A stretch of 64,000 bases of DNA from assembly GCA_946402275.1 (NCBI GenBank), contig CAMIVY010000001.1:124001-188000 (forward strand), in the 5' to 3' direction. Shown here piece after piece: positions 1 through 8,799 of the stretch. The first letter of the stretch is position 1. Each line of letters starts with the position of its first letter. The notes under the pieces were generated by a model. It made no database searches. It was not told where the DNA came from and saw only the letters and a program-made list of their open reading frames with translations. This stretch comes from an uncultured Prevotella sp. GTDB taxonomy: Bacteria; Bacteroidota; Bacteroidia; Bacteroidales; Bacteroidaceae. A program made the translations under genes and the position numbers.

Positions 1-236
1 TTCAGAAGGACGTATTTATGTTCCTCCCAGCCACCTTCCGAGACATAGAAAATACTCCCGTCCAACGTATCCGTCGTACTGCTCAGCACGATAAATGGCA
101 GGAATATCAACGATGAGAACAGCGTATTCAGGAACAATACCGGAATCACTGCATTCGCTTTCAGCGCCTGCTTCTTAAACGAATCATAGCATCCCAACAG
201 GGCTGCCGACATAAAAGCTAATAGTAACCAAGCCAT
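1..236 (-). CDS. EamA/DMT-family transporter, N-terminal part
   Basis: This is a partial gene. It starts with ATG at 236 and runs off the left edge, so only about 78 residues are visible. They begin MAWLLLAFMSAALLG and form two hydrophobic segments separated by a short basic stretch (FKKQALK). That is the usual start of drug/metabolite-exporter (EamA) proteins, whose ten membrane helices sit in the inner membrane. It lies 30 bp after truA's partner strand region in the sense that transcription passes from truA's upstream neighbours towards it. The family call rests only on the first two helices, so the substrate is unknown and another small membrane protein family is possible. Confidence 0.5.
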   Translation of the reverse strand, partial: MAWLLLAFMSAALLGCYDSFKKQALKANAVIPVLFLNTLFSSLIFLPFIVLSSTTDTLDGSIFYVSEGGWEEHKYVLL

Positions 237-266
237 ATATAATTCTGAGCGAAGCGAATTTAATCT

Positions 267-995
267 TTAATATTTAATATCTTCAAGGAAGAGTCCTTTC
301 GCCGGCATCGACTCTCCCGCCTGCGTGCGTTTCTTTCCTTCTATCACCTGCCGGAACTCCTCCAGCGACATCCGCCCGCGCCCTACTTCCACCAGCGTCC
401 CTACCACAGCACGTACCATGTTACGCAGGAAGCGGTTGGCCGTTATCTCGAAATACCATTCCGTTGGCGAGGTCTGTATCCATTGCGCCTGAGTCACCTT
501 ACACAAGGTCGTCTTCACGTCCGACCCTGCCTTACAAAAGGCCCCGAAGTCCTCATACTCCGTCAGCACACGTCCCGCCTCATTCATCAGCGCATAGTCT
601 AACTGGTAATGAATCTCCAGCGAATACTGGTTCAGAAAGGGCGACTTATGCGTGTGTATATAATAATGGTACGTGCGCGAGGTTGCAGAGAAACGGGCAT
701 GCAGGTCATCAGCCACCCGTTCGATGCTATAGACAGCGATATCCTCATGCAACAGACCGTTCAGTTTCTTCACCAGCAATGCACCGTCCAGTTCCTGCAC
801 GGTATCGAAATGGGCAGCCATCCTGCGCGCATGAACCCCTGCATCCGTTCGTCCGGCACCTGTCACACTCACCTTCTCCCGCATCAACAAGCTCAGGCAA
901 CGCTCCAGTTCGCTCTGTACTGTCACCCCGTTAGGCTGTATCTGCCATCCATGGTAGTGTGTGCCATCATAACCGAACCAGATAAAATAACGCAT
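267..995 (-). CDS. truA: tRNA pseudouridine(38-40) synthase TruA
   Basis: TruA converts uridines 38-40 in the anticodon arm of many tRNAs to pseudouridine in the cytoplasm. The product is about 242 residues, close to the family's usual length. It carries the GRTDAGVHA motif near residues 48-57, whose aspartate is the catalytic residue of the family, and the later motif FLRNMVRAVVGTLVEVG. I start it at the ATG at 995, which gives MRYFIWFGYDG; an in-frame TTG six bases upstream is less likely. The downstream EamA-like gene begins 31 bp after its stop and the sugar-epimerase gene ends 18 bp before its start, so the three may be co-transcribed. Confidence 0.95.
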   Translation of the reverse strand: MRYFIWFGYDGTHYHGWQIQPNGVTVQSELERCLSLLMREKVSVTGAGRTDAGVHARRMAAHFDTVQELDGALLVKKLNGLLHEDIAVYSIERVADDLHARFSATSRTYHYYIHTHKSPFLNQYSLEIHYQLDYALMNEAGRVLTEYEDFGAFCKAGSDVKTTLCKVTQAQWIQTSPTEWYFEITANRFLRNMVRAVVGTLVEVGRGRMSLEEFRQVIEGKKRTQAGESMPAKGLFLEDIKY

Positions 996-1013
996 TTTCA
1001 AGGGCGGGCAATC

Positions 1014-2966
1014 CTAGTTACCCGAATCAAGTTTTTCGTAAATAGAATTGTTCGACTTATATTCCGGCACGATCTCCTTCATCTTCTTCACGGTAGCCAT
1101 GTCGTCATACTGCTTGGAAAGTTCGATAAGGTCATCGATATCCTGGCAAACCTGGGCGAAGTCATACTCGCGCACCTCTGCAATACGTATCTTCTCGTGG
1201 AAAGTGGGCTTCGTACCCTCCAACTCGTTCAGCACTTCCTCGTAAAGCTTCTCGCCAGGTCTCAGTCCCGTAAATTTGATTTCTACATTCTTGGCGCCCG
1301 ACAGTTTAATCATACGCTTGGCCAGGTCAGCAATCTTCACAGGCTTACCCATGTCAAACACGAATATCTCACCGCCGTTACCCTTCGTGCCAGCTTCCAA
1401 CACCAGCTTACAGGCCTCCGGTATCAGCATAAAGAAGCGGACGATTCGCTCGTCGGTCACCGTCACCGGGCCGCCGTTCTTGATCTGCTCACGGAACAAG
1501 GGAATCACGGAGCCGTTAGAGCCCAGCACATTACCGAAGCGGGTCGTCACAAATTGTGTTCTGGTTTCACTAGGCACCTTCTTCTCCTTGATGGCCTGGT
1601 CTAGTGCTTGCACATAAATCTCACAGATACGCTTCGAGCAACCCATCACGTTGGTGGGATTCACCGCCTTGTCAGTAGAAATCATCACAAATTTCTTCAC
1701 ACCGTATTTTACGGCCGTGTCGGCAATCACCTTCGTACCATAGATATTATTCAGCACAGCCTCCGAAGGGTTATCCTCCATCATAGGCACATGCTTATAG
1801 GCAGCAGCGTGGAACACATAGTCTGGACGATATTTCTTAAAGATTTCATCCATACGGGTCTTTCTGCTGATACTCGTCACCAGAGTCTCTGCCTGGATTT
1901 GCGGGAACTCTTTCGCCATCATCAGGCGGATATCGTGCTGTGGTGTCTCTGCCTGGTCTATCAGCACCATGTGTGAAGGGGCAAAGCGTGCCACCTGACG
2001 TACAATCTCCGAGCCAATAGAACCGGCACTTCCCGTAATCAGCACACAGCGACCTTTCAGCAGTTCTCCAACCGATTTCATATCCACACGAATCTCCTGA
2101 CGAGGCAACAGCTCTTCTACGCTGACCTCACGCATCTGCATGTTTGAATAATCAACCTCACCTTCATCATCCCGCATTTCAGGGTCCACCTCAATCGCAC
2201 TTTGAGCCATGAAAATCTTGGCACCAGCACCGATGATGACATCCTGCAGCTTCTGGTTATTACGGAACTCTTTCACCCGTAGTGGCGAAATCATCACACC
2301 TTCAATATCGTTTTTCCGGATGATGGCTGCCAGGTCGTCATCTACCGAATACACCTTCTCACCCATAATCTCCTGGTGCTTCACGTTCTTCAGATGCGAA
2401 ATAAAACCCTTCACCACAAATTTCCTGGGACGCTGTGATCTGAGGTTCTTAGCCAGTCCCACACCGCCGGACATCGCACCATAGATAAGCACTCTTAAAG
2501 CACGTGTATTCGAGAAAGCCACATCGTATAGCGTCTTCACAAAGATACGCAAAGCCCACATCATCAATGTCGCAATCAGGTAAATCAGACAGATACTGGT
2601 CGTATTAAAATGCACAAACCAGTTCGTTGGCAGGTATTGCATCCCATACTCTGCCACCAACGCCAATACCAAGGTCAGCGAATTACAATACACTACGCGC
2701 ATCAAATCCACAAAACTCGAATAGCGCATGAATCCGGAGTAGGTATGGAAAAGGCGGAAACACGGAATGCTCAGCAGCACGAATATCATCAAGGTATTGA
2801 TGATCTGAAAGAAATTCTCAAACAGGTCAATGGCATGATGGAATATCGAATAAGTCAGTAAACCGCTGAACACAACAGTCGCGCAATCAATAATAAAAAT
2901 GCACCAATATGGCAGTGAATTCTTGGTAAAATACCAATTTAATATCTTGTCAAACGGATTTCTCAT
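1014..2966 (-). CDS. membrane nucleoside-diphosphate-sugar 4,6-dehydratase/epimerase (CapD/WbpM type)
   Basis: The product is about 650 residues, the size of large WbpM/CapD/PglF-type enzymes that make deoxy-amino UDP-sugars for surface polysaccharide. Four hydrophobic segments span roughly the first 150 residues. A second Rossmann-like domain follows, then the catalytic short-chain-dehydrogenase domain with the NAD-binding motif ITGSAGSIGSE (about residues 310-320) and the motif STDKAVNPTNVMGCSKR (about residues 430-446), where Met replaces the usual Tyr and Lys is catalytic. Acceptor PGEKLYEE lies near the end. The ATG at 2966 is preferred over an upstream TTG because it follows a recognisable promoter. 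No other capsule genes are in view, so the polysaccharide served is unknown. Confidence 0.9.
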   Translation of the reverse strand: MRNPFDKILNWYFTKNSLPYWCIFIIDCATVVFSGLLTYSIFHHAIDLFENFFQIINTLMIFVLLSIPCFRLFHTYSGFMRYSSFVDLMRVVYCNSLTLVLALVAEYGMQYLPTNWFVHFNTTSICLIYLIATLMMWALRIFVKTLYDVAFSNTRALRVLIYGAMSGGVGLAKNLRSQRPRKFVVKGFISHLKNVKHQEIMGEKVYSVDDDLAAIIRKNDIEGVMISPLRVKEFRNNQKLQDVIIGAGAKIFMAQSAIEVDPEMRDDEGEVDYSNMQMREVSVEELLPRQEIRVDMKSVGELLKGRCVLITGSAGSIGSEIVRQVARFAPSHMVLIDQAETPQHDIRLMMAKEFPQIQAETLVTSISRKTRMDEIFKKYRPDYVFHAAAYKHVPMMEDNPSEAVLNNIYGTKVIADTAVKYGVKKFVMISTDKAVNPTNVMGCSKRICEIYVQALDQAIKEKKVPSETRTQFVTTRFGNVLGSNGSVIPLFREQIKNGGPVTVTDERIVRFFMLIPEACKLVLEAGTKGNGGEIFVFDMGKPVKIADLAKRMIKLSGAKNVEIKFTGLRPGEKLYEEVLNELEGTKPTFHEKIRIAEVREYDFAQVCQDIDDLIELSKQYDDMATVKKMKEIVPEYKSNNSIYEKLDSGN

Positions 2967-3001
2967 AGTAATGGATACCAATTTATATTACAAAACCGCT
3001 G

Positions 3002-3033
3002 CAAAGTTAGAAAAAATACCCCAAACTTCCAAA
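3002..3033 (-). promoter_or_regulatory. Bacteroidales-type promoter for the WbpM/CapD-like gene
   Basis: On the minus strand TAACTTTG (plus-strand 3002-3009) matches the -7 consensus TAnnTTTG. TTTGG (3029-3033) lies 20 bp upstream as a -33 element. The start codon at 2966 follows after a leader of about 30 bases. Confidence 0.65.
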
Positions 3034-3100
3034 TTTTGTTGATACTTTTTTCACTCCCCTTCTCTCTCCCCTTTTAATTTTTAACTCAACTTTCGCAAGT

Positions 3101-3278
3101 TGAGTAAGGAGTTGAGGAGTAAGGAGGTAAGGAGTAAGGAGGTAAGGAGTAAGGAGTAAGGAGGTAAGGAGTAAAGTAGAATAGTTCTGCTGTCAGCATC
3201 TTCTTCCTGCTCACATGAAAATGAAACGTAAAGTCTAATCTACTTTACCTCCACATCTACTCTACTCCTTTACTCCTA
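3101..3278. repeat. degenerate word-like repeat tract (AGGAGTA family), present in both orientations
   Basis: 3101-3177 is built from variations of GGAGTAAGGAGGTAA with no fixed period. A shorter tract at 3238-3278 reads as the reverse complement (CTCTACTCCTTTACTCC). The two sit in the 337-bp gap between the epimerase promoter and the fimbrial lipoprotein genes, and could fold on each other as a long imperfect hairpin. The same style of wandering short-word repeat, with different words, recurs at other places in the window. Nothing else is seen in the gap. Confidence 0.7.
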
Positions 3279-3303
3279 GAAAGTGAGCGAATGCGAAACT
3301 TAA

Positions 3304-4191
3304 TCAGAACGTCAGATGGGTCTCACCAGCCCAGTCGGTATTCACCGTCACACCACCAATAGTGGCCGACGACGAACCGCTGCCGTTAAAGAACGCCCCT
3401 GAGAGCCACGTGATGTGGTTCTGCTGCATGGGCACGTCAAACTGACGACTGTAGAGCTCATTGCCACTGGCATCAAGTGCCGTCACCGTCAACGCGATGT
3501 TGTCTGAGAGTTCGTGCAGGAAGGTGTAGAGGTCAAACTGCTTCTCACTCACATTCGTAACGTCATACGTCACCGTCTGCTTGCTGGCTACCGAACCCAG
3601 TCCCGTGGTGGCATCGAAAGCCCCAGAGCCGCCGGTATAGTAGAACTGCATCTTCTTGACTTCTGCGGGGATGTCGTCGGTAATCACAAACCGGCACAAG
3701 GCCACAATACGGTCCAGCGACACTTCATGCTCCACCTGTTCCTCACCAATACTTACCACACCATAACAGAGGAAAGTATCCGTATATCCTGTCGCGTTCG
3801 TAAACTGTATCTTCGACAGGTTTGTCATCGTTGGGTTGCTATGGGCACTATGGCCTACAACTACCAACTGATAATCACCCTCCTCCAGTTGAAAGGCACA
3901 CTGTCCAAAGTCTGCCTTGTCCGACGTTTGGTTAATTTGCTTCAGCCGCGAACCGCCTTCATCGTAGATGGCGAAGTTCAGCCGCGTGCAGACATTCGCT
4001 ACCGGTTCCGCCCCACGTGTCAGGTTCCCAAACGGAGTCTTTTCTATCTGACAAACGCTGACGTGCAGGTTGCCGTTCTTATCCCCCGAAGTACCAGTGT
4101 CTTCCGTTATGAGAGCCTTCTCGCAGGCCACCAGCACGCACAGTGCCACTATCGTGCACACCACGCCTATCGAAATCCATAATTTTTTCAT
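3304..4191 (-). CDS. FimB/Mfa2-like fimbrial lipoprotein
   Basis: The product is about 295 residues with a lipoprotein signal peptide: a KK start, a hydrophobic core and the lipobox LVAC with the acylated cysteine near residue 23. The mature part resembles Bacteroidales FimB/Mfa2 family proteins, outer-membrane lipoproteins that anchor and limit the length of fimbriae. It has a Y-rich beta-sandwich pattern such as GDYQLVVVGH and the conserved turn TGLGS. An in-frame ATG at 4206 overlaps the stop of the upstream gene as TAATG, so translation may be coupled; I prefer 4191 because it gives a normal signal peptide. The function is by family resemblance only, and no fimbrillin subunit gene is in the window. 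Confidence 0.65.
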   Translation of the reverse strand: MKKLWISIGVVCTIVALCVLVACEKALITEDTGTSGDKNGNLHVSVCQIEKTPFGNLTRGAEPVANVCTRLNFAIYDEGGSRLKQINQTSDKADFGQCAFQLEEGDYQLVVVGHSAHSNPTMTNLSKIQFTNATGYTDTFLCYGVVSIGEEQVEHEVSLDRIVALCRFVITDDIPAEVKKMQFYYTGGSGAFDATTGLGSVASKQTVTYDVTNVSEKQFDLYTFLHELSDNIALTVTALDASGNELYSRQFDVPMQQNHITWLSGAFFNGSGSSSATIGGVTVNTDWAGETHLTF

Positions 4192-4205
4192 AACTGCACC
4201 GACCA

Positions 4206-5099
4206 TTAAAAGTTACCATTATAGTCTGTGAGCCAGGCTGTCTCCAGTTGGAAGGCACCACTCGCAGCTTCGTTGGTGTACATAGCACCGGTGAGCTTGG
4301 TGACACGGTTGCGTTTGAACGGGACATTATTGACGGTCTTCGAAAAGAGCGTGTTGCCCTCGCCATCCAACGTCTCGATGGTGACATTCATTGTCTGCTC
4401 ATCACCTGTTAGGAACAGGTAGCTGATAGAATTGGAGGTAACTCCAGCTGCCGTACTGATAGGCACCGTGTTTACAAAGCCCGTATTGCTAGTTGCCAGA
4501 CCCGTGGTGGGATTGAAACTCTTGCCACCAGCAGACATCGTCATGCGTACGTTAGTGGCATTGGCCGTACGGCCGTCGGAGGAGAACACCTGAAGCTTAG
4601 CAATGATACGATTTAACGTTGCACTGACATCCACCGCACTGGTGCTAGTGATATTGACCGCCTGCGTATAGGCGAACGTCTCGCGCGAATGGTCGCTGGT
4701 ATAGGCAGCCTCGGTGGGACTGGTCAGTGTAAACACATCGCCATCGCCTTGGCCTCGGGCAATCACCACCATCGTGTAGCTGCCCATGGGGAGCGAGCAC
4801 TCGAACTCGCCAAGGGTCTCGCCCTCTTCCAGAGCTCCCCTCACCTGCTCATGCCTGTACACCTCCGTGCTACCGCTGTAGAACGCCAGGGTAACAGCTT
4901 TGACACCGGTGTAGTCAGCCACATCCTGTGCCGCACGCGTAGTCGGGTAATCCTCCTGCGACACGGAGAAGCCGTTGACATGCACCTTCACCGGCGCCAC
5001 AGCCACCTCCATCTGAGCGTTATTCACCATGTTCTCACTCTCCTTGCTGCAAGCAGCAACCAGCAGGACTAATCCTGCCATGAAAAAAAACTTTTTCAT
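4206..5099 (-). CDS. FimB/Mfa2-like fimbrial lipoprotein
   Basis: The product has 297 residues with a lipoprotein signal peptide (MKKFFFMAGLVLLVAACSK, lipobox VAAC, cysteine 17). It shares the downstream paralogue's layout: a GSYTMVVIARG strand near residue 100 and an NPTTGLA turn near residue 195 match the corresponding places in the other protein, so the pair arose by duplication. Both probably sit on the outer membrane as fimbria-associated anchors or tips. The stop codon overlaps a possible ATG of the next gene, which indicates an operon. The start follows an A/T-rich leader without Shine-Dalgarno sequence, as is normal in this phylum. Confidence 0.65.
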   Translation of the reverse strand: MKKFFFMAGLVLLVAACSKESENMVNNAQMEVAVAPVKVHVNGFSVSQEDYPTTRAAQDVADYTGVKAVTLAFYSGSTEVYRHEQVRGALEEGETLGEFECSLPMGSYTMVVIARGQGDGDVFTLTSPTEAAYTSDHSRETFAYTQAVNITSTSAVDVSATLNRIIAKLQVFSSDGRTANATNVRMTMSAGGKSFNPTTGLATSNTGFVNTVPISTAAGVTSNSISYLFLTGDEQTMNVTIETLDGEGNTLFSKTVNNVPFKRNRVTKLTGAMYTNEAASGAFQLETAWLTDYNGNF

Positions 5100-5263
5100 A
5101 ATGATAAAAAATTTTAAGTTGTTAATAATAAAAAAAATAAACGGTGACCCACCCGGCCACCGTAAATAATTAACAACCTAACCCACAAAATATTTTGCTT
5201 CTTTGCCACAATTTTATTTGGTTTTTTTGCGCTACGCCCACCATTTGACCGTATTCCTTTTCG

Positions 5264-5536
5264 GGAGTTTGGCCGACGCCCTAAAAGGGCGAAATACCTT
5301 AGCACAGGGGCTCGCCCCTGTGTGAATGGGACAACCCCATTTCCCGGCCCTGCAAGGGCCATTATAACCTAGCACAGGGGCTTGCCCCTGTGTGAATGGG
5401 TTTCCCCATTCACCAACCGCCCTGTAGGGGCGGAATAATTATTATGCGCCCCCAACGGGGGCTAATATCTTAACACAGGGGCATGCCCCTGCGCACATGC
5501 ATACGATCATTAACCCGCCCCTGTAAGGGGCTCATA
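5264..5536. repeat. left REP-like palindrome cluster of the REP-associated transposase
   Basis: The block is a chain of GC-rich hairpins such as CACAGGGGCTTGCCCCTGTG and CCGCCCTGTAGGGGCGG joined by short A/T linkers. The unit beginning GCCCTAAAAGGGCGAAATACC and running through GAATGGGACAACCCCAT at 5278-5341 recurs almost unchanged at 6190-6260 on the other side of the transposase gene. The cluster fills the gap between the fimbrial gene and the transposase. Confidence 0.8.
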
Positions 5537-5537
5537 A

Positions 5538-5993
5538 CTAATCCCACGCATACCGCTCATCCAAATTGACGTTATACAACTCGCATATCCTCCGCAACTC
5601 ATCCTGGAACGACACCTTCTTGTGATGCTCCTCCTGCCCCTTGATATACGCCACCACCGCATCCACGTGACTGTTGCTCACGCTAAACGCCCCATAACCA
5701 TCCTGCCATGCGAAATGACGGAACGGATTGCCCATCTTTTCGTTGATCCATCGCGTTGTGCTCGATTTCACCGTTCGCACCATTTCCGACAAATTCACCT
5801 GTTTGCCCAGGAGAAACAAAATATGCACATGATTTGTGGTGCCGCCCACCTGTATGGCCGGGCACCCGTGGTTGTTGAATATCTCCGCCATATACGCGTG
5901 AACATCCTCCAGATTCGCCCTGGGTATGGTATCCGCCCGCCCTTTGGTGGAAAACACCAGGTGAATATATATCTTCGCTAATGATTGTGACAT
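5538..5993 (-). CDS. REP-associated Y1 (IS200/IS605-like) transposase
   Basis: The product has 151 residues and is a single-strand DNA nuclease of the HUH Y1 class. It shows the HUH motif as HVH at residues 55-57 and a likely catalytic tyrosine at 116 in AYIKGQEEHHKK, the helix position used by IS200-type enzymes. Both sides of the gene carry dense clusters of REP-like palindromes that share an almost identical unit of about 65 bp, the arrangement described for TnpA-REP (RAYT) proteins, which act on REP sequences instead of moving a classical IS. It reads intact. No terminal inverted repeats of an ordinary IS are visible. Confidence 0.88.
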   Translation of the reverse strand: MSQSLAKIYIHLVFSTKGRADTIPRANLEDVHAYMAEIFNNHGCPAIQVGGTTNHVHILFLLGKQVNLSEMVRTVKSSTTRWINEKMGNPFRHFAWQDGYGAFSVSNSHVDAVVAYIKGQEEHHKKVSFQDELRRICELYNVNLDERYAWD

Positions 5994-6009
5994 TGTTTTT
6001 TGTTATTAG

Positions 6010-6287
6010 CCATAGGGCCGACGGTGGGTGCGCCCATGTCCGATGGACATTGTTTTGGTGGGCGCCCCCATCGATAGGGCCGAGGCCCTACGCTATGTTA
6101 TTGTGCCCTTTCAGGGGCGATGGTAATATAATGATCTGTCTCATTAATAGGGCCAAGGCCCTACGCTATGTTATATGACCCCGTTGGGGTCGTGAATGCC
6201 CTGAAAGGGCGAAATACCTTAGCACAGGGGCTTGCCCCTGTGTGAATGGGACAACCCCATTTACCAACCGCCCTGTAGGGGCGGAAT
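6010..6287. repeat. right REP-like palindrome cluster
   Basis: The cluster contains two copies of a unit with GGGCCnAGGCCCTACGC followed by TATGTTAT (near 6082 and 6149), then hairpins CCCCGTTGGGG and GCCCTGAAAGGGC, then the 65-bp unit shared with the left cluster. The repeats stop at 6287. 6288-6421 is A/T-rich with no gene seen. Confidence 0.78.
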
Positions 6288-6421
6288 AAAGGCCAATTCC
6301 ACTCAGGAATCAGCCCCAAAATATCATTCCCTTGCTTTTTGATATTTCATCTGCAAAAATAAACATTTTTTGTTTATTCTTGCATACGCATCAACGAAAG
6401 ACTTCCTCTTTTATTGTTTAT

Positions 6422-6814
6422 TTAACATTTTCCCCTCCCCATTCGGGAGTTTGGCGCAATTTCGTTCGGGAGCATCTTACCATCAGCGGCTCGCATCTTC
6501 AAAGCGTGACAATTTGTCACGGTTTCATTCCCCTCATCTTTCAGTCGCTGCTTCAGTTTTCTCCAATAAGCCTGCGTGTTGTAATACTTGCCATCCGTTG
6601 CCTGCATTCGAGTAGGGGTACAAATTGTACCCCATCTGGCATCAAGTTCAGGATCACGCTTTCGCATCTTCTTAATATACTGCTTAACATCCGCACTATC
6701 CGTCAATACTTGTACAATATCAACAACGCTAAAGAAACACTCCTGCAGCTCCTCATCCCACACGGTACGAACCTTCTTTTCTTCAAATAACTGTATCTGA
6801 TGTTTCTGAGTCAT
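6422..6814 (-). CDS. BRO-N (phage antirepressor-like) protein, C-terminally truncated
   Basis: The 130-residue product starts MTQKHQIQLFEEKKVRTVWD, the start of a common Bacteroidales protein with an N-terminal BRO domain. Such proteins normally continue past the motif VTNCHALKMRAADGK for more than 100 residues. Here that motif is followed by only about 16 residues (ending NSRMGRGKC) read from a repeat, TTCGGGAGTTTGGCGCAA, that also occurs near 12068, so the rest of the gene has been replaced. BRO domains bind DNA; without the C-terminal half, function is doubtful. It follows a small leader peptide and a promoter at 6883. I regard it as a remnant that may still be translated. Confidence 0.6.
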   Translation of the reverse strand: MTQKHQIQLFEEKKVRTVWDEELQECFFSVVDIVQVLTDSADVKQYIKKMRKRDPELDARWGTICTPTRMQATDGKYYNTQAYWRKLKQRLKDEGNETVTNCHALKMRAADGKMLPNEIAPNSRMGRGKC

Positions 6815-6817
6815 TGT

Positions 6818-6862
6818 TTAATCATCCTTTGCAATTAATATCTGTATCTCTTCGATAGTCAT
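6818..6862 (-). pseudogene. 14-codon leader resembling the start of an AlbA_2 regulator
   Basis: The frame reads MTIEEIQILIAKDD then stop. It resembles the first residues of the AlbA_2 protein at 22639-24066 (MTFEDIQEIIAKDE). It sits just after the promoter and ends 3 bases before the BRO start codon, so it looks like the 5' end of a lost AlbA_2 gene to which the BRO fragment was joined. Confidence 0.4.
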
Positions 6863-6882
6863 AATATTTATATTTCTAGCGG

Positions 6883-6890
6883 CAAAGTTA
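6883..6890 (-). promoter_or_regulatory. -7 promoter element before the BRO-N fragment
   Basis: TAACTTTG on the minus strand matches TAnnTTTG. No convincing -33 element was found. 6891-6976 upstream is A/T-rich with wandering repeats of ATTCTCAAAATTCCC and holds no gene. Confidence 0.5.
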
Positions 6891-6976
6891 AACAAAATTC
6901 TCAAAAGTTCTTTGCAAGATTCTCAAAATTCCCAAAATTTTCAATCAAAAATTCCCAAGATTTTCAATTTTTGGAG

Positions 6977-7048
6977 CAGTGAGTGCCATCAAAGCTTGCT
7001 TGGTAATGGCCGAGTCGTGACAAAAATCCGCTCGAGCTTGCTCGCTTG
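6977..7048. repeat. covarying-hairpin element, copy 1
   Basis: The central hairpin spans 6986-7009 (outer arms CCAT/ATGG), followed by GGCCGAGTCGTGAC and by a second hairpin CGAGCTTGCTCG (7032-7043). It belongs to the family with copies near 12300, 13967, 14728, 22483, 41106 and 50926. An open stretch on the minus strand through 6990-7124 has no clear start and is not recognised. Confidence 0.65.
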
Positions 7049-7154
7049 ACCCTTCAAGAACGCAGTTAATTCCAACCTCATTATTTCCAAAAAATACGGC
7101 CAATCATCATATTTAGCCGTAGCTTTTCCCTACCTCTCAACAGTAAACGGTAAA

Positions 7155-7262
7155 CTAAACGTACTGATTCTTCCGTTTATACTCTTCCATCAGCGCCAGG
7201 AGTTCTTTATACATCTCCACTCTCTCCTCCTTCAGTTCACCTTTATTCACCTTCCCATCTTA
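7155..7262 (-). pseudogene. C-terminal remnant of a small helicase-associated (HA) domain protein
   Basis: The frame reads about 35 residues that end LLALMEEYKRKNQYV. They match the end of the three complete small HA proteins in this window (LLGLIEKYKRLNQYI at 8538, LLELTEMYKRKNQYQ at 27398, LLKLGERYKHVNQYA at 52902). The first half of the gene is missing. Confidence 0.6.
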
Positions 7263-7269
7263 GCTCTCC

Positions 7270-8385
7270 TCACATCCTATTCAGTCCAGCCTCAATCTCA
7301 TCTGTGCTCGGAAGAGCCTTTTTCAAGTCGTCGGGCAATTGCTGTCTGGCCACCTCATACTCTGAAATTCCCATTGGCCGGTTCATGCCAGATAACGCAT
7401 AACGAGCCAGCACAGCATTCTTCTCCTTGCAAATCAGCAGCCCGATGGCAGGTTTCTCCACCTCGGTATTCAGCAGGTCATCCACCATTGCCACATATCC
7501 CGCCAGCTGTCCCAAATCGGGGAAATCAAACTCGGTTATCTTGACTTCTATGACACAATACCGATGCAAGGGGATGATGTAGAACAGCAAGTCGATAAAC
7601 TTCTCCTTGCCCCCTGCCACCAGCCGGTATTCCTTCCCCACGTATGAGAAACCACGTCCCAGTTCAACCAAAAACTGAGTGATGTGTTCTATCAGCGCAT
7701 CCTTCAACTCTGTCTCCTGATATTTCTCCTTTCCGGGCAGGAACGTAAAATCGTACGGACTCTTTAGCAATTCCTGCGCCAAGTCACTCTCGGGGGCAGG
7801 CATTGTCAATGCAAAGTTAGTCTGTGCCGCACCCTGACGTTCATAGAGGTCCGTCTTTATAAAATTCAATAATACACCATACCCCCAATTATTTTCTATC
7901 GTCTTCTTGACAAAGAACATTGCTTTCTTCGGGTCGTTCTTCAACTTATCAATAATGAGAATATGCAATGACCACGGGACCATAAAGATACTCTCAAAAT
8001 CGTCAATAACCCCTTGACGATTTACGGGCACAGAATCGTCAACAACCCCTTGACGATTTCCAAACACCTGATTATAAAGACAATAGAAATAGTGCGTATA
8101 CTTTATTGTGGTAGGCTACAAGCCCCTTTTCAATCCTAGAACATGCCTCAAGTCACGGCTGACATTTTCGTAGAAATGGGATCCATACCTGTTTTCATAT
8201 TTTCGCCTCTCAATGTCCTCTCCTACTGACCAGTAGAAGCGAAGCATCTCATCGTTTACCTTTATCGAAGCCTTTATCTGGCTGGATCGGTAGCGCTTGG
8301 CAAGCTCAGCTATCCACTGAGCATATTCTTTGTCAAACGGCATTGAGTCCGAACCGACTACTTTATTTTTTGATTCTTCTATCAT
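7270..8385 (-). pseudogene. YhcG-type DUF1016/PDDEXK nuclease interrupted by one in-frame amber codon
   Basis: YhcG-family proteins have an N-terminal DUF1016 domain and a C-terminal PD-(D/E)XK nuclease. Both are here in one reading frame: residues from 8385 downwards (FYWSVGEDIERRKYENRYGS) and, after the stop, IKYTHYFYCLYNQ leading to the nuclease core with KFIDLLFYIIPLHRYCVIEVK, where Asp and the E-x-K pair are the expected catalytic residues. A TAG at 8116-8118 stands in the link, where relatives usually have serine. Counting through the stop gives about 371 codons, normal for the family. With no other lesion it is a very recent pseudogene, a suppressed stop or a sequencing error. A short frame upstream ends in an ATGA overlap with its start; it is not recognised. 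Confidence 0.85.
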
Positions 8386-8537
8386 ATCTTATTCTCTTTC
8401 AATAGGGTATCACAATCTGTGACATCCACATTTGTTGTATCATCAGTTAGTAAGTATTCCTTACCACCTGCCTCAATCTCCGTTTAATTTATAATTGAAT
8501 CATTCCACAATTAATTCAGCCTTCATCCCTCAGACCT

Positions 8538-8768
8538 CTATATGTATTGATTTAGCCTTTTATACTTTTCAATCAATCCGAGAAGCTGCTGGAATGGCTC
8601 AACTCGTTCAGCCTTAAGTGAACCTGCATTCAAAAGCTTTCGATTAGCCTTCACCCAGTTGAGCATATCGTGCTCCTCAATCCGATGCTTCGACGGATTC
8701 CGCTTATTGGCCTCAATAAACTTAATCACCTCATTATATCTTGTCAACCAACGAGTGTCTTGATCCAT
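8538..8768 (-). CDS. small helicase-associated (HA) domain protein, copy 1
   Basis: The 76-residue product consists of a single HA-like three-helix domain: W7 and the run EANKRNPSK, then a tail ending EKYKRLNQYI. HA domains occur in tandem at the ends of some bacterial helicases and may bind nucleic acid; a stand-alone copy is of unknown function. Its first half and the sequence upstream of it are almost identical to the copy at 27398-27628, while the C-terminal half differs, so the two loci have recombined. The four-helix-bundle gene lies 31 bp upstream and probably shares its transcript. Confidence 0.6.
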   Translation of the reverse strand: MDQDTRWLTRYNEVIKFIEANKRNPSKHRIEEHDMLNWVKANRKLLNAGSLKAERVEPFQQLLGLIEKYKRLNQYI

Positions 8769-8799
8769 AATTCCCTAGTTCCGTAAATCCGTAATTCCA

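Noticed and set aside
464..1604. Long plus-strand frames opposite truA and the epimerase gene.
   Set aside because: They are shadows of well-recognised minus-strand genes and have no recognisable product.
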